A stretch of DNA of 64,000 nucleotides, taken from the NCBI RefSeq assembly GCF_003762835.1, contig NZ_RJWA01000003.1, forward strand, positions 124,001 to 188,000, written 5' to 3'. The DNA is from Micromonospora sp. HM5-17. Lineage in GTDB: Bacteria; Actinomycetota; Actinomycetes; Mycobacteriales; Micromonosporaceae. Both the position numbers and the translations under genes were made by a program. Below the pieces are notes generated by a model. That model had not been told where the DNA came from and did not search any database. It saw nothing but the letters and a program-made list of their open reading frames with translations. Position 1 is the stretch's first letter, and the number at the start of each line of letters is the position of its first letter. Below are positions 25,447 through 33,628 of this stretch, one piece after another.

Positions 25447-25468
25447 GGCGGGCCGTAACCGGCCCGCC
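25447..25468. terminator. hairpin between bldN and rsbN
   Basis: GGCGGGCCG-TAAC-CGGCCCGCC, a 9-base perfect stem with a 4-base loop, 64 bases after the bldN stop. There is no T-run. It could end bldN transcription, but its loop contains the -35 element of the proposed rsbN promoter. Confidence 0.5.
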
Positions 25469-25482
25469 CCACCGAACGTTTG
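25454..25482 (+). promoter_or_regulatory. sigma-BldN-like promoter for rsbN
   Basis: CGTAAC (25454-25459), a 17-base spacer, then CGTTTG (25477-25482). From memory, sigma-BldN promoters in Streptomyces carry CGTAAC-like -35 and CGTTGA-like -10 elements, and rsbN there is itself a BldN target. Position, spacing and sequence fit the same loop here. This is an inference from motif similarity. Confidence 0.5.
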
Positions 25483-25640
25483 TCCCGGTGCGACCGGTGG
25501 ATGCCCGGGCCCCGCCCGGACCGGCCGGTCGGACAGCTGCTCCGACCGTCGTAGTCTGGCTCTGACCCAGCGCCATCGTCGCACCGGGACGGCGACGACG
25601 CCGACCGAAGCGTCGCGACCAGCGAAGGGAGGTGTCGGCC

Positions 25641-26717
25641 GTGGGTTGGAACGCGTTCTACCGTCAGCGGGCGGAGCGCTTCGCGCAGCTGCTCGAGGAA
25701 GCCAACGGTGGCCGCCGCCACCACGTCCGGTCCCGCGTCGACAGCGACCTCGCCCAACCGCTGGCGATCGGGCAACGGCTCCGGAGCATGCAGTCCGCGG
25801 TCGAGGTTGATCCCGACTTCCGTGCCAGCCTGCGGGCGATGCTGGTCGCCACCGCCGAACGGGAGGGGATCGGCGCCACCGCCAGTGACGGACCGCTCGG
25901 TGACGAGGAGATCGCTCCCGCCGCCGCGGCGCGGGGATTCCGCGCCACCCGTCCGTCGGCGCCCCGGACCCGGGCCCGGGCGCGGGGTGCCATCGTCGTC
26001 GGCGTCGCCGTCGGCGCGATCGCGGTCTCCGGGATGGCCGCCGCCAGCGAGCACGCCGTCCCCGGGGACGCGCTCTACGGCATGAAGCGGCACACCGAGC
26101 GGGCCCAGCTCGCCCTGGCCAGCTCCGATCTCAGCCGGGGTCAGCTCTTCCTCGACTTCGCCCGAACCAGACTCGCCGAGGCCACCGCGCTGGGTAGTCG
26201 AAGCGTCGGGTTCTCGGCCGTCCTCGACGACATGGACGCCGACACCCGGCAGGGGATCCGGCTGTTGACCACCGCCGCGGCGCAGCGCCGGGATCCGGCG
26301 GCGCTGGACGCCGTCGACGCCTTCCTCGCCGACCAGCGTCCGCGCCTCGTGGCGCTGGGGGACCGCGCCAGCCGGGCCGGGCGGGACCGAACCGCCGAGT
26401 CGATCACCCTGCTCGACACCGTCCAGCGCAGGGCGGACGCGCTCCGTGCGGCCCTGGCCTGCGGGGTCGGGACGACGGGTCGGGCCGACTCCTTCGGCCC
26501 GCTGCCCCGAACCTGCCCGGTCGGCCGGGGTCCGGGCACCACCACTCCGGCGAACCCGTCGGCCTCCGAGGGGACCGGCGTCCGTACCCCGACCGAGTCG
26601 CCGCGTACGCCGGAACGGACCGCTCCATTCGACGTACCCGAGCCGACTCCCAGCTCCGACCAGCCACCGGTCCGGGAGAAGCCGACCGGTTCACCGGCAC
26701 ACCGCAGCGGCGGCTGA
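25641..26717 (+). CDS. rsbN: anti-sigma factor RsbN-like, DUF5667 protein, single-pass membrane protein
   Basis: A 358-residue protein. Residues 1-115 are cytosolic, one TM helix lies at about 116-134 (AIVVGVAVGAIAVSGMAAA), and the outside part begins with the DUF5667 mark PGDALYGMKRHTERA. The C terminus is a long Pro/Thr/Ser-rich tail. By position and architecture it is the counterpart of Streptomyces RsbN, which holds sigma-BldN inactive at the membrane. GTG 25641 is chosen because AGGGAGG lies eight bases upstream; the GTG at 25632 is too close to it. The Cys in ALACGVG and the one in RTCPVG could form an extracytoplasmic disulfide. Confidence 0.82.
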   Translation: MGWNAFYRQRAERFAQLLEEANGGRRHHVRSRVDSDLAQPLAIGQRLRSMQSAVEVDPDFRASLRAMLVATAEREGIGATASDGPLGDEEIAPAAAARGFRATRPSAPRTRARARGAIVVGVAVGAIAVSGMAAASEHAVPGDALYGMKRHTERAQLALASSDLSRGQLFLDFARTRLAEATALGSRSVGFSAVLDDMDADTRQGIRLLTTAAAQRRDPAALDAVDAFLADQRPRLVALGDRASRAGRDRTAESITLLDTVQRRADALRAALACGVGTTGRADSFGPLPRTCPVGRGPGTTTPANPSASEGTGVRTPTESPRTPERTAPFDVPEPTPSSDQPPVREKPTGSPAHRSGG

Positions 26718-26815
26718 CCGGGCCGCGCCTGTACGGCCGCTCGGGCGACCACGGGTACGGCGCCGCCGGCCTTCGCTACCCTCGCTGATGTACGCGCGAG
26801 CGAGGAGGTCCCTGC

Positions 26816-27703
26816 GTGGCCCGCACCCGCAAGGTGACGGTCGGCACCGGAGCGACGGTCAGCACCGACGAGGACGGACACACCACGGGCTGGGCGGCCA
26901 CCGGAGCGGCGGGTGTCCCGCCCGCCCCGGCCGATCCCCGGGCCGCCGCCTTCTTCGACGTCGACAACACGATCATGCAGGGCGCGTCGATCTACTGGCT
27001 CGCCCGTGGCCTGGCCGCGCGGAACTACTTCACCACCAGGGACCTCGCCCGGTTCGCCTGGCAACAGCTGCGGTTCCGGGTCCTCGCCACCGAGCACGCC
27101 GGCAGCATGTCGCGGGCGAAGGAGGTGGCGCTGGCCTTCGTCGCCGGCTGGCGGGTCGAGGACGTCGAACGACTCACCGAGGAGATCTTCGACGAGCTGA
27201 TGGCGCCGCGGATCTGGCGGGGGACCCGGGCCCTGGCCGAACAGCATCTGGCCGACGGCCAACGGGTCTGGCTGGTCACCGCCGCCCCGGTGGAGATCGG
27301 CCGGGTCATCGCCGCCCGGCTCGGGCTGACCGGCGCGATCGGTACGGTCGCCGAGATCCGCGACGGGGTGTACACCGGGCGGCTGGTCGGCGACCTGATG
27401 CACGGCACGGCCAAGGCGGACGCGGTGACCCAGCTCGCCGCCGCGGAGGGGCTGGACCTGTCCCGCTGTGCCGCCTACAGCGACTCGAGCAACGACCTGC
27501 CGATGCTGTCGACGGTCGGCCGGGCGGTGGCGATCAACCCGGACAGCGCGCTGCGCCGTACCGCCCGGGAGCGGGGCTGGGCAGTCTACGACTTCCGGAC
27601 CGGCCGCAGGGCGGCCCGGATCGCCGTACCGTCGGCCGCGGGGCTGCTCGCCGGCGTCGTCACCGCGGGCCTGGCGTTGCGCCGCCGGCGGCGGACCGAG
27701 TGA
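26816..27703 (+). CDS. HAD-IB family hydrolase (SerB-like phosphatase) with C-terminal membrane anchor
   Basis: A 295-residue protein with motif I AAFFDVDNTIM, motif II region WLVTAAP, Lys and Asp motifs GTAKADAV and AYSDSSNDLPML, and a C-terminal hydrophobic segment followed by RRRRR, which suggests a membrane tail anchor. The family (HAD-IB, phosphoserine-phosphatase-like) includes proteins near acyltransferase genes, and indeed a PlsC-type acyltransferase follows on the other strand. In Mycobacterium the serB1 gene has the same neighbours. GTG 26816 has GAGGAGG upstream. The substrate may be a lipid phosphate, which is inference from the neighbourhood. Confidence 0.88.
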   Translation: MARTRKVTVGTGATVSTDEDGHTTGWAATGAAGVPPAPADPRAAAFFDVDNTIMQGASIYWLARGLAARNYFTTRDLARFAWQQLRFRVLATEHAGSMSRAKEVALAFVAGWRVEDVERLTEEIFDELMAPRIWRGTRALAEQHLADGQRVWLVTAAPVEIGRVIAARLGLTGAIGTVAEIRDGVYTGRLVGDLMHGTAKADAVTQLAAAEGLDLSRCAAYSDSSNDLPMLSTVGRAVAINPDSALRRTARERGWAVYDFRTGRRAARIAVPSAAGLLAGVVTAGLALRRRRRTE

Positions 27704-27748
27704 GCCACCGACCGGCTCGGCCACCGGCCGGCCCGGCCGCCGGGGCGG

Positions 27749-28696
27749 TCAGGGGCCGAACGGATCGGGGCGCCGTTCCAGCAGCTCGTGCAGCTTCTGC
27801 TGGATCGTCTCCCGCACCTGATCCGCGAGGTTGAAGACGACCAGCGGATCGTCGGCGGAATCGACCAGGTGGGCGGTGGGGATCGGTGGGCAGAACTCGA
27901 TCAGCCACTTGCTGGGCAGCGGCACCACCCCGAGCGGGCCGAGCCACGGGAACGTCGGCGTCACCGGGAAGTACGGCAGCTTCAGCAGCCGGGCGAGCGG
28001 CGTGATGTTGGCGAGCATCGGGTACGTCTCCTCGGCACCAACGATCGCCACCGGGATGATCGGCGCTCCGGTACGGAGTGCGGCGGAGACGAAGCCGCCT
28101 CGCCCGAACCGCTGCAGCTTGTAGCGCTCCGAGTAGAGCTTGCCGACCCCCTTGAAGCCCTCCGGGAAGACGCCGACCAACTCGCCCCGGCCGAGCAACC
28201 GCTCCGCGTCCGGGTTGCAGGCCATGGTGCCACCGGTCTTGCGGACCAGTTCGGAGACGAACGGCATCCGGAAGACCAGGTCGGCGCCGAGCAGTCGCAG
28301 GTAGCGGTGGGTGGGGTGGACGTCGTGCAACACCGCCGCCAGGACCAGCGCGTCCAGCGCCACCGTGCCGGAGTGGTTGCCGACCACCAGACCGGAGCCC
28401 TCGACCGGCAGGTGCTCGGCGCCGGTCACCTCGGTGCGGAACCAGTCGCGGTAGAGCACCCGCAGCAGCGGCTGGAAGACCTGCTCGGTCAGCTCCGGGT
28501 CGAAGCCGAACTCGTCGATCTCGTAGCGGCCGGAGAGCCGGCGGCGCAGGAACGCCAACCCGGCGGCGACCCGCCGGTCCCAGACGTCGCCCGGTTCGTC
28601 GGCGACGGCCGGCTCGCGCGGGCCGGGCCGGGCCGGGCGGCCGACCGGGTCGACCCGGTGCACGTTGGCCTCGGCTCCGGCCGGCTCCTCAGCCAT
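27749..28696 (-). CDS. lysophospholipid acyltransferase family protein (PlsC-like)
   Basis: A 315-residue enzyme with the HX4D catalytic motif in VVGNHSGTVALDAL (His108, Asp115) and the acceptor motif VFPEGFKG (about 176-183). It is related to 1-acyl-glycerol-3-phosphate acyltransferases and transfers an acyl chain to a lipid hydroxyl. The extra N-terminal 80 residues are acidic and of unknown role. Its start overlaps the end of the epimerase gene by eight bases, so the two form an operon, as in mycobacteria (Rv0501-Rv0502). The acceptor may be a glycolipid; the neighbouring epimerase-like protein supports this only weakly. Confidence 0.9.
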   Translation of the reverse strand: MAEEPAGAEANVHRVDPVGRPARPGPREPAVADEPGDVWDRRVAAGLAFLRRRLSGRYEIDEFGFDPELTEQVFQPLLRVLYRDWFRTEVTGAEHLPVEGSGLVVGNHSGTVALDALVLAAVLHDVHPTHRYLRLLGADLVFRMPFVSELVRKTGGTMACNPDAERLLGRGELVGVFPEGFKGVGKLYSERYKLQRFGRGGFVSAALRTGAPIIPVAIVGAEETYPMLANITPLARLLKLPYFPVTPTFPWLGPLGVVPLPSKWLIEFCPPIPTAHLVDSADDPLVVFNLADQVRETIQQKLHELLERRPDPFGP

Positions 28697-29789
28697 CGAT
28701 CCGCCCGCCTCGCTGGCCGACCCGCTCCCGTACCGCGGCCCGGGTCCGCCGGATGCCGTCCAGGATCGCCTGTTCGGCGCGGTGCAGCCGCTCGGGGCCG
28801 AGCGGGGCCGGGTCCCGGTGCCCCTGGACGAAGTCGTCGAAGGCCGCGGCGGTGGAGCGCGGGGTGAATCCGTACTCGCGGGTCAACCTGGTGGTGTCGA
28901 CAACCCGGCCGTGCACGAAGAGGTCGACCTGGTCGAGGCCGTACCGCCCGAAGCCGAGCGCCCGGGCGATCCCGGCGGCCCCGGAGAGCCCCGGCTCCAC
29001 CACCGGGACGGCGATCCGGCCGGCCCGGCGGATCGCCTGCGAGAGCGCGAGCACCCCCGGCCCGGCGACGTTGTACGTCCCGGGGTGGTCGGAGACGACC
29101 GAGCGGTAGAGGATCTCCAGCGCGTCGTCGACGTGCACGAACTGCAACCGCGGGTCGCGCCCGAGCACGGTCGGTACGACCGGCTGGGCGAAGTAGCGGG
29201 TCAGCGTGGTGTTCGCCCGCGAGCCGATGAACGGCGCGAACCGCAGCACCGTGGCGACGACGTCCGGACGGCGTCGCCGGAAGCCACGGACGTACCCCTC
29301 GATGTCAAGGATGTCCCGGGCGAAGCCGCCACGTGGCACCGCGCGTGGCTCGGTGTCCTCGGTGAAGACCGCCGGATCCCGGAACGACGCGCCGTAGGCG
29401 GCGGTCGAGGAGCGGACGACCAGCTTGCGCAGCCGGGGCGCCCGCTGGCAGGCGGCGAGCAGCTGCATCGTGCCGATGACGTTCTGCTCCTTCATCGCCG
29501 CCCGGCCGCCCTGGTGTGGGTCGGGCGCGGTGATCAGGTTGAGGTGCACGACGGCGTCCGCGCCGAGGTCGTCGACGACGCTGCCCACGGCTTCGGCGTC
29601 GGCCCGCACCCGCTCCACGCCGTCGAGCAGCGAAGCGAGTTCGGGGGCCGGGTCCAGCGCGTCGAGCCCGATCACCCGGTCGATCCGGTCGTCGGCGACG
29701 AGCCGGGCCGCGACGTGCGCGCCGAGGAAACGGCTCACCCCCGTCACCACGACGACCCCCGGCACACCAGGGGTGCTCCCGGGGGTCAC
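28689..29789 (-). CDS. NAD-dependent epimerase/dehydratase family protein lacking YxxxK
   Basis: A 366-residue extended SDR. The NAD-binding motif is VVVTGVSRFLGAHVAARL, and SSTAAYG carries the catalytic Ser region. Where the YxxxK catalytic pair is expected the sequence reads GGFARDILDIEG, so both Tyr and Lys are missing; the protein may bind NAD(P) and sugar nucleotide without normal epimerase chemistry. It is syntenic with mycobacterial galE2 (Rv0501). GTG 29789 is the start. It lies between bS22 and the acyltransferase, with which it overlaps. Confidence 0.87.
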   Translation of the reverse strand: MTPGSTPGVPGVVVVTGVSRFLGAHVAARLVADDRIDRVIGLDALDPAPELASLLDGVERVRADAEAVGSVVDDLGADAVVHLNLITAPDPHQGGRAAMKEQNVIGTMQLLAACQRAPRLRKLVVRSSTAAYGASFRDPAVFTEDTEPRAVPRGGFARDILDIEGYVRGFRRRRPDVVATVLRFAPFIGSRANTTLTRYFAQPVVPTVLGRDPRLQFVHVDDALEILYRSVVSDHPGTYNVAGPGVLALSQAIRRAGRIAVPVVEPGLSGAAGIARALGFGRYGLDQVDLFVHGRVVDTTRLTREYGFTPRSTAAAFDDFVQGHRDPAPLGPERLHRAEQAILDGIRRTRAAVRERVGQRGGRIDG

Positions 29790-29912
29790 CTCGTGCTCCG
29801 TCCACGCGGACCCGGGACCGGCCCGGACCGCCGCGACGTCGTCACGTGGGGCCTCCTCCAGGTCGACAGCTGACCGGCGTCACCGTTGGCCGGGCCGAGG
29901 CCCGGCCAACGG

Positions 29913-30014
29913 TCACTTGCCGAGACGGCGACGCTGGACGCGGGTCTTGCGCAGCAGCTTGCGGTGCTTCTTCTTCGCCATGCGCTTGCGGCGCTTCTTG
30001 ACCACCGAGCCCAT
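29913..30014 (-). CDS. 30S ribosomal protein bS22 (AURKAIP1/COX24 domain)
   Basis: A 33-residue, extremely basic protein starting [19 protein letters not shown] and ending RRRLGK. It matches the tiny ribosomal protein bS22 found near the decoding centre of mycobacterial 30S subunits. The composition (about half Lys/Arg) and the exact length support the call. ATG 30014 follows an AGAAGGG ribosome site. It lies, as in mycobacteria, between a small HTH gene and the epimerase gene. Confidence 0.92.
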   Translation of the reverse strand: MGSVVKKRRKRMAKKKHRKLLRKTRVQRRRLGK

Positions 30015-30254
30015 ACGACAGCCCTTCTGATGCATGCGGGTCGGACCGGAGCCACCCCGCGGGTGTAGCCGGTAACCGAGCGGGACAACGGACCGGGCCG
30101 GCACGGTCTGGCGCCTTCCACACCGGCACATGGCCACGGGCCGCAGTCCAGCGTAGTCCTCGGCTGTCGGCCGGCCGAACGCGCCCCCGGGTTACCGGTC
30201 CGGGTCGTCGGACCCGTCCGTGGGCCGGGGCCGGTGCTTCGGCTCGGTCAGTCG

Positions 30255-30467
30255 TCAGGCGGTCTGCTGAAAGGCGCCGCGCAGGTACTCGTGGACGGCG
30301 TGCTCGGGTACCCGGAACGACCGCCCGACCCGGACCGCGGTCAACTCGCCGGAGTGTACGAGTCGGTAGACGGTCATCTTCGACACCCGCATGAGCGTCG
30401 CCACCTCGGCGACGGTCAGGAACCTGACCTCCGGCAACCGGCCGTCGGACTGTGGTGATCCTGCCAT
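30255..30467 (-). CDS. helix-turn-helix protein, excisionase/MerR-like
   Basis: A 70-residue protein that is almost entirely an excisionase-family winged HTH: FLTVAEVATLMRVSKMTVYR, then GELTAVRVGRSFRVPEHAV. It lacks any integrase neighbour, so it is a chromosomal DNA-binding protein and not a phage excisionase; the same gene precedes bS22 in mycobacteria (Rv0500A). It is in the same fold class as BldC but not an orthologue by its residues. A palindrome lies 76 bases before its start. Confidence 0.9.
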   Translation of the reverse strand: MAGSPQSDGRLPEVRFLTVAEVATLMRVSKMTVYRLVHSGELTAVRVGRSFRVPEHAVHEYLRGAFQQTA

Positions 30468-30542
30468 GGCTCACCAACCCATCCCATTCCCCGGCGCGTA
30501 CCGCCCGGTCGGAGGCTTCCGCGCCGCGACGGCTACGCGCGT

Positions 30543-30559
30543 GTTACCAGTACGGTAAC
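30543..30559. promoter_or_regulatory. inverted repeat GTTACC-N5-GGTAAC upstream of the small HTH gene
   Basis: A perfect 6-base inverted repeat with a 5-base spacer, centred about 84 bases upstream of the HTH gene start. This fits a dimeric regulator, possibly the HTH protein itself. The whole gap 30468-30805 otherwise holds only the hairpin at 30671. Confidence 0.45.
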
Positions 30560-30670
30560 GGGACGGCTGTGACCGGCGCGATCCCTTCGGGCATTTGATC
30601 ATAAACGCCGGTCGCCGTGGCGGGCGGGAAACGGCGTTCCGGCGCCCCGGCTGGCTCGGCCGGGTGCGGC

Positions 30671-30708
30671 GTCCGGTGGCTCCGGCGGCGCCACCGGAGC
30701 CACCGGAC
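30671..30708 (-). terminator. strong hairpin after the metallopeptidase gene
   Basis: GTCCGGTGGCTCCGG, 8 bases, then its exact reverse complement: a 15-base perfect stem. It lies 98 bases downstream of the metallopeptidase stop (leftward). There is no T-run, as is usual in actinomycetes. Confidence 0.65.
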
Positions 30709-30805
30709 GGGTGCCCCGTTCGCTTCCGGACGCGAGGGCGGGGCTCCGCGCTGGGAGCGGGATCTACTATCTCAGGCCGCCAACCCGGCGGCGGCACGAC
30801 CCTGG

Positions 30806-32422
30806 TCAGGTGGCGGTCTTGCGGACGTACGCGACGCACTCGTCGTGCAGCGTCGACCAGTCCGCCCCGAACGCCTCGCGGGCGGCGTCCTCCTCGGATC
30901 TGCCGTCGTGGACCACGAGCGCGAAGAAGCGGAGCACCTGCGCCTCCCCGAACCGGTCGGTCAGGTGCCGCACGGCGAGGAAGCCGACTCCGTAGGCGGC
31001 CCCCACGCGCCAGTCGGGGGCGTTCCCGGTCGGCATCACGTCGTCGAGTTCGCCGTTCCAGCCGCCGTCGACGAGGCGCTCGACCAGGGGGAGTGAGGCG
31101 TAGCGGCTGACCGGCCGTCCGGCCGCCGCCGCGTTCTCCGCGAGCCCTTCCACCAGCCACCACGCGTCGCCGTCGGTCCGGGTGGTCCCGGAGAGCGAGG
31201 CGGCGTGGGTCAGCTCGTGGCGGAGCAGTTCGCCGTGGTCGCCGTCGCGGAGGCTGGTGGAGTTGAGGACCACGTCGTACTGGCCGGCGCCGAGCGAGAC
31301 GGCGTAGCCGGCGGTCCACTCCGCCCGGTCTCCGCCGTACCACCGGTTCCACTCGTTCGGGCCCGCGTAGAAGATCCGGTATCGATCGGGCGGCGAGCCG
31401 TCCGCGGCGTACCGGTCCGCGACCCGGGCCGCCTGCTCCCCCTCGCGCAGCAGCTCCGGCAGCCGGTCCCGGAAGGCCCGCGGAGCGGCGACCAGCACCC
31501 GCTCGCCGACCGAGGCGACCAGTTCGTCGGTTTCCCACGGCCGCGGCCGGTCACCATAGCCCGCCGGCTCCTCGACGTTGATCAGCCGCAGCTGTCCGGC
31601 GGCGTTCCGCCAGCGCAGGCCAAGAGAAATCTCGATCGGCTCGCACTCCGGCAGCACGAAGCAGTGGCGGATCCGGATCTCGGACCGCCACTCGCCGGGC
31701 TCGTGCAGCCGGACGAGCTTGCCGCGCATCTCCGGCTGCCACCGGGTGACCTTCATCGCGCGGAGGGTCCGGAACTGGCGACGCAGGTCGCGTGCCATCG
31801 GCGAGTTCGGCTCGGCGACCGCGAGGTAGCCGCTCTCGTCGCCGGCGAGCAGCGCGCTCGCCTGCCTGGCGAGGAGTTCGGTCACCCGCTCGCCGAGCCA
31901 GTCCCGCTCGACCGTGGGCGGGTCACCCGGCTTGGGGCTCGGCGCTCCGGAACCGGCGCCGGTACCGGGGGCGGGGGCGAACCGGTCGAAGGCGAGCACC
32001 CCACCGACGACCGGCGCCCCGCAGCAGAGCAGCGCCAGAACCATCCCCAGGCTGACCCACGGCCACAGCCGGGCGTCCCGGCGTGGGCGGCGGACGGCCC
32101 CGGACGGTCCGTAGCCGGGCAGCGGGTAGGCGGTGACCGGGACAGCGGTCACCACCGGCGGTTGGTGGGTGGCGACCGGGTCGGCGTGTCCCGCAACGGT
32201 CGGCACCGAGCCGGGGGCCACCGGGTCGGCCGCGCCTGACGACCGGCTCGCCTCCGCGCCACCGGGAGCTGCCCACCCGGGTTGCTCCGGGCCGCCTCCG
32301 CCTGGTTGGCCGACGGGCCAGCCGTCGTGGCCGCCCGTCCCGGGCCGTCCGGCGGAATGCGGATGCCCGGGGGCCATGTCGTCACCGCCCGCGCGGCGGG
32401 AGTCGGTGTCCCCGTCAGTCAC
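30806..32422 (-). CDS. membrane-anchored zinc metallopeptidase-like protein (HELTH)
   Basis: A 538-residue protein: a Pro/Gly-rich cytosolic N terminus (1-115), one TM helix (about 119-146, with Cys133-Cys134), a Pro-rich linker, a middle domain of NTF2-like appearance (about 170-285), and a C-terminal peptidase-like domain with LLRHELTHAAS (His402, Glu403, His406) and a downstream Glu in WWLVEGLAEN. The HExxH plus downstream Glu pattern is that of gluzincin or MA-clan peptidases. It probably acts outside the membrane. Substrate and pathway are unknown. No operon partner is evident; it is followed by a strong hairpin. Confidence 0.8.
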   Translation of the reverse strand: MTDGDTDSRRAGGDDMAPGHPHSAGRPGTGGHDGWPVGQPGGGGPEQPGWAAPGGAEASRSSGAADPVAPGSVPTVAGHADPVATHQPPVVTAVPVTAYPLPGYGPSGAVRRPRRDARLWPWVSLGMVLALLCCGAPVVGGVLAFDRFAPAPGTGAGSGAPSPKPGDPPTVERDWLGERVTELLARQASALLAGDESGYLAVAEPNSPMARDLRRQFRTLRAMKVTRWQPEMRGKLVRLHEPGEWRSEIRIRHCFVLPECEPIEISLGLRWRNAAGQLRLINVEEPAGYGDRPRPWETDELVASVGERVLVAAPRAFRDRLPELLREGEQAARVADRYAADGSPPDRYRIFYAGPNEWNRWYGGDRAEWTAGYAVSLGAGQYDVVLNSTSLRDGDHGELLRHELTHAASLSGTTRTDGDAWWLVEGLAENAAAAGRPVSRYASLPLVERLVDGGWNGELDDVMPTGNAPDWRVGAAYGVGFLAVRHLTDRFGEAQVLRFFALVVHDGRSEEDAAREAFGADWSTLHDECVAYVRKTAT

Positions 32423-32503
32423 GGCCGGGAGCGTACGACCCCGCGTCCAATAACGCGAAACCGGAGACGGTCGGGCGGCGCAGCCGGAACCACCACGTCA
32501 CCG

Positions 32504-33268
32504 TCAGCCCACGCGGCGGGCCGGAAGCGGCTTCGGGCCGAGGATCCCGTCAGCTCCACAGTGGATCCCGGAGTCGGTGGAGCCGGCGGCCACGAGCCAG
32601 GACCGCCCGGCCGAGGCGAGTACGAGCGCGGACGGCACCACCGCCCCCGACACGCCGGCGAGGGTCACCATGGGGCCGGCCGAGGACGGCAGCACGGCCA
32701 GCAGGACCCCACACGTCAGGGTGAGGGTGACGACCACCGCGGTGAACAGGGCGGTCACCCGTACCACCACGGGACCGACCCAGGCATGCCGCAGGCCGTG
32801 ACGCAGCAGGACGATCGGGATCAGGGCGGCGAGGAGGGCCAGGCCGCCGAACACGTCCGTCGCCCGGGCCAGCCACAGGTAGCCGGCGTCCGGCTCGCCC
32901 GCGCCCCAGAACGCCCGCCAGCCCCCGAGCCGGCCGACCAGCGCCGCCGCGCCGTACTGTGCGGCGAGGACGACCAGGAGCAGCAGCGCCGTGCGCCGGC
33001 CGTGGATCATGGCCAGCACCTCCTGAAGGCCCGCCGCGATCCGGCGGGCCGAGCCGAACTCCCGGACGGCCGCCTTTCGCGCCTCTGCCGGGGCGAGTCC
33101 GCCCTGCTGATGACTGTCCGCGGCGTCGAGCAGGGCGGCCCGGATCTCCGCCAGCATGTCCGCGCGGACCCGGGCCGAGCCCCGCAGCTCGGCGCCCACC
33201 GCCGAGACGTAGTCGTCGATAGCGTCCGGCACCCGACCAGTCTTCCGGATAGTGCGCGGCGCCGCCAT
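32504..33268 (-). CDS. membrane protein with permease-prefix-like N terminus
   Basis: A protein of about 254 residues. The N terminus (VPDAIDDYVSAVGAELRG to REFGSARRIAAGLQ) is like the permease prefix or HAAS-type domain that precedes membrane regions in actinobacterial proteins. Four or five TM helices follow. Function is unknown; relatives are often paired with PadR regulators, but none is visible here. ATG 33268 has no good ribosome site, and GTG 33232, just before the conserved helix, is an equal alternative. Confidence 0.65.
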   Translation of the reverse strand: MAAPRTIRKTGRVPDAIDDYVSAVGAELRGSARVRADMLAEIRAALLDAADSHQQGGLAPAEARKAAVREFGSARRIAAGLQEVLAMIHGRRTALLLLVVLAAQYGAAALVGRLGGWRAFWGAGEPDAGYLWLARATDVFGGLALLAALIPIVLLRHGLRHAWVGPVVVRVTALFTAVVVTLTLTCGVLLAVLPSSAGPMVTLAGVSGAVVPSALVLASAGRSWLVAAGSTDSGIHCGADGILGPKPLPARRVG

Positions 33269-33628
33269 CGGGAGGATCCCTGACCTGGCCTCGGGGGTTT
33301 GACGTCGAGACCGCCAGGATGTACTGGATGTACGAATTACTCCGGATTGAGTTACTTGCTCGATAAAGAGCGTTACGTGCAATCGAGTGCTGGTCTGTTT
33401 TTCAGTGCCCAGACTGTGAATGCTCCCGGTCTGATCGTCATAGATCCGGGTTGGCCCTCTTCGCGCCTACCGAGGAGTGATTCCCGCTGAATCGTGGGGT
33501 TTCTTCACATAGGCCCGCGATGACACGGAACCTCGCCGTACGGTGGCCTTCAGTGGTGACAAACCCATTTGTTGCCCTCCGCGCCCCTGTTGGTGCGGGC
33601 GTGTCTGTATCCGAAAGGCAGGGAGCTC
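33269..33628. other. A/T-richer leader region of the beta-helix protein gene
   Basis: No gene is supported. The stretch 33330-33450 is clearly richer in A/T than its surroundings and has short repeats, including GGATGTACTGGATGTAC (33317-33333) and CTCGAT/ATCGAG arms around 33359-33385. It probably carries the promoters of the genes on both sides and a long 5' leader for the secreted protein. I could not match it to a known riboswitch class. Confidence 0.4.

Noticed and set aside
33383-33628. Possible riboswitch (for example cyclic di-AMP) before the secreted protein
   Set aside because: Cell-wall genes in actinomycetes can carry one, but I could not find the conserved core in this leader.
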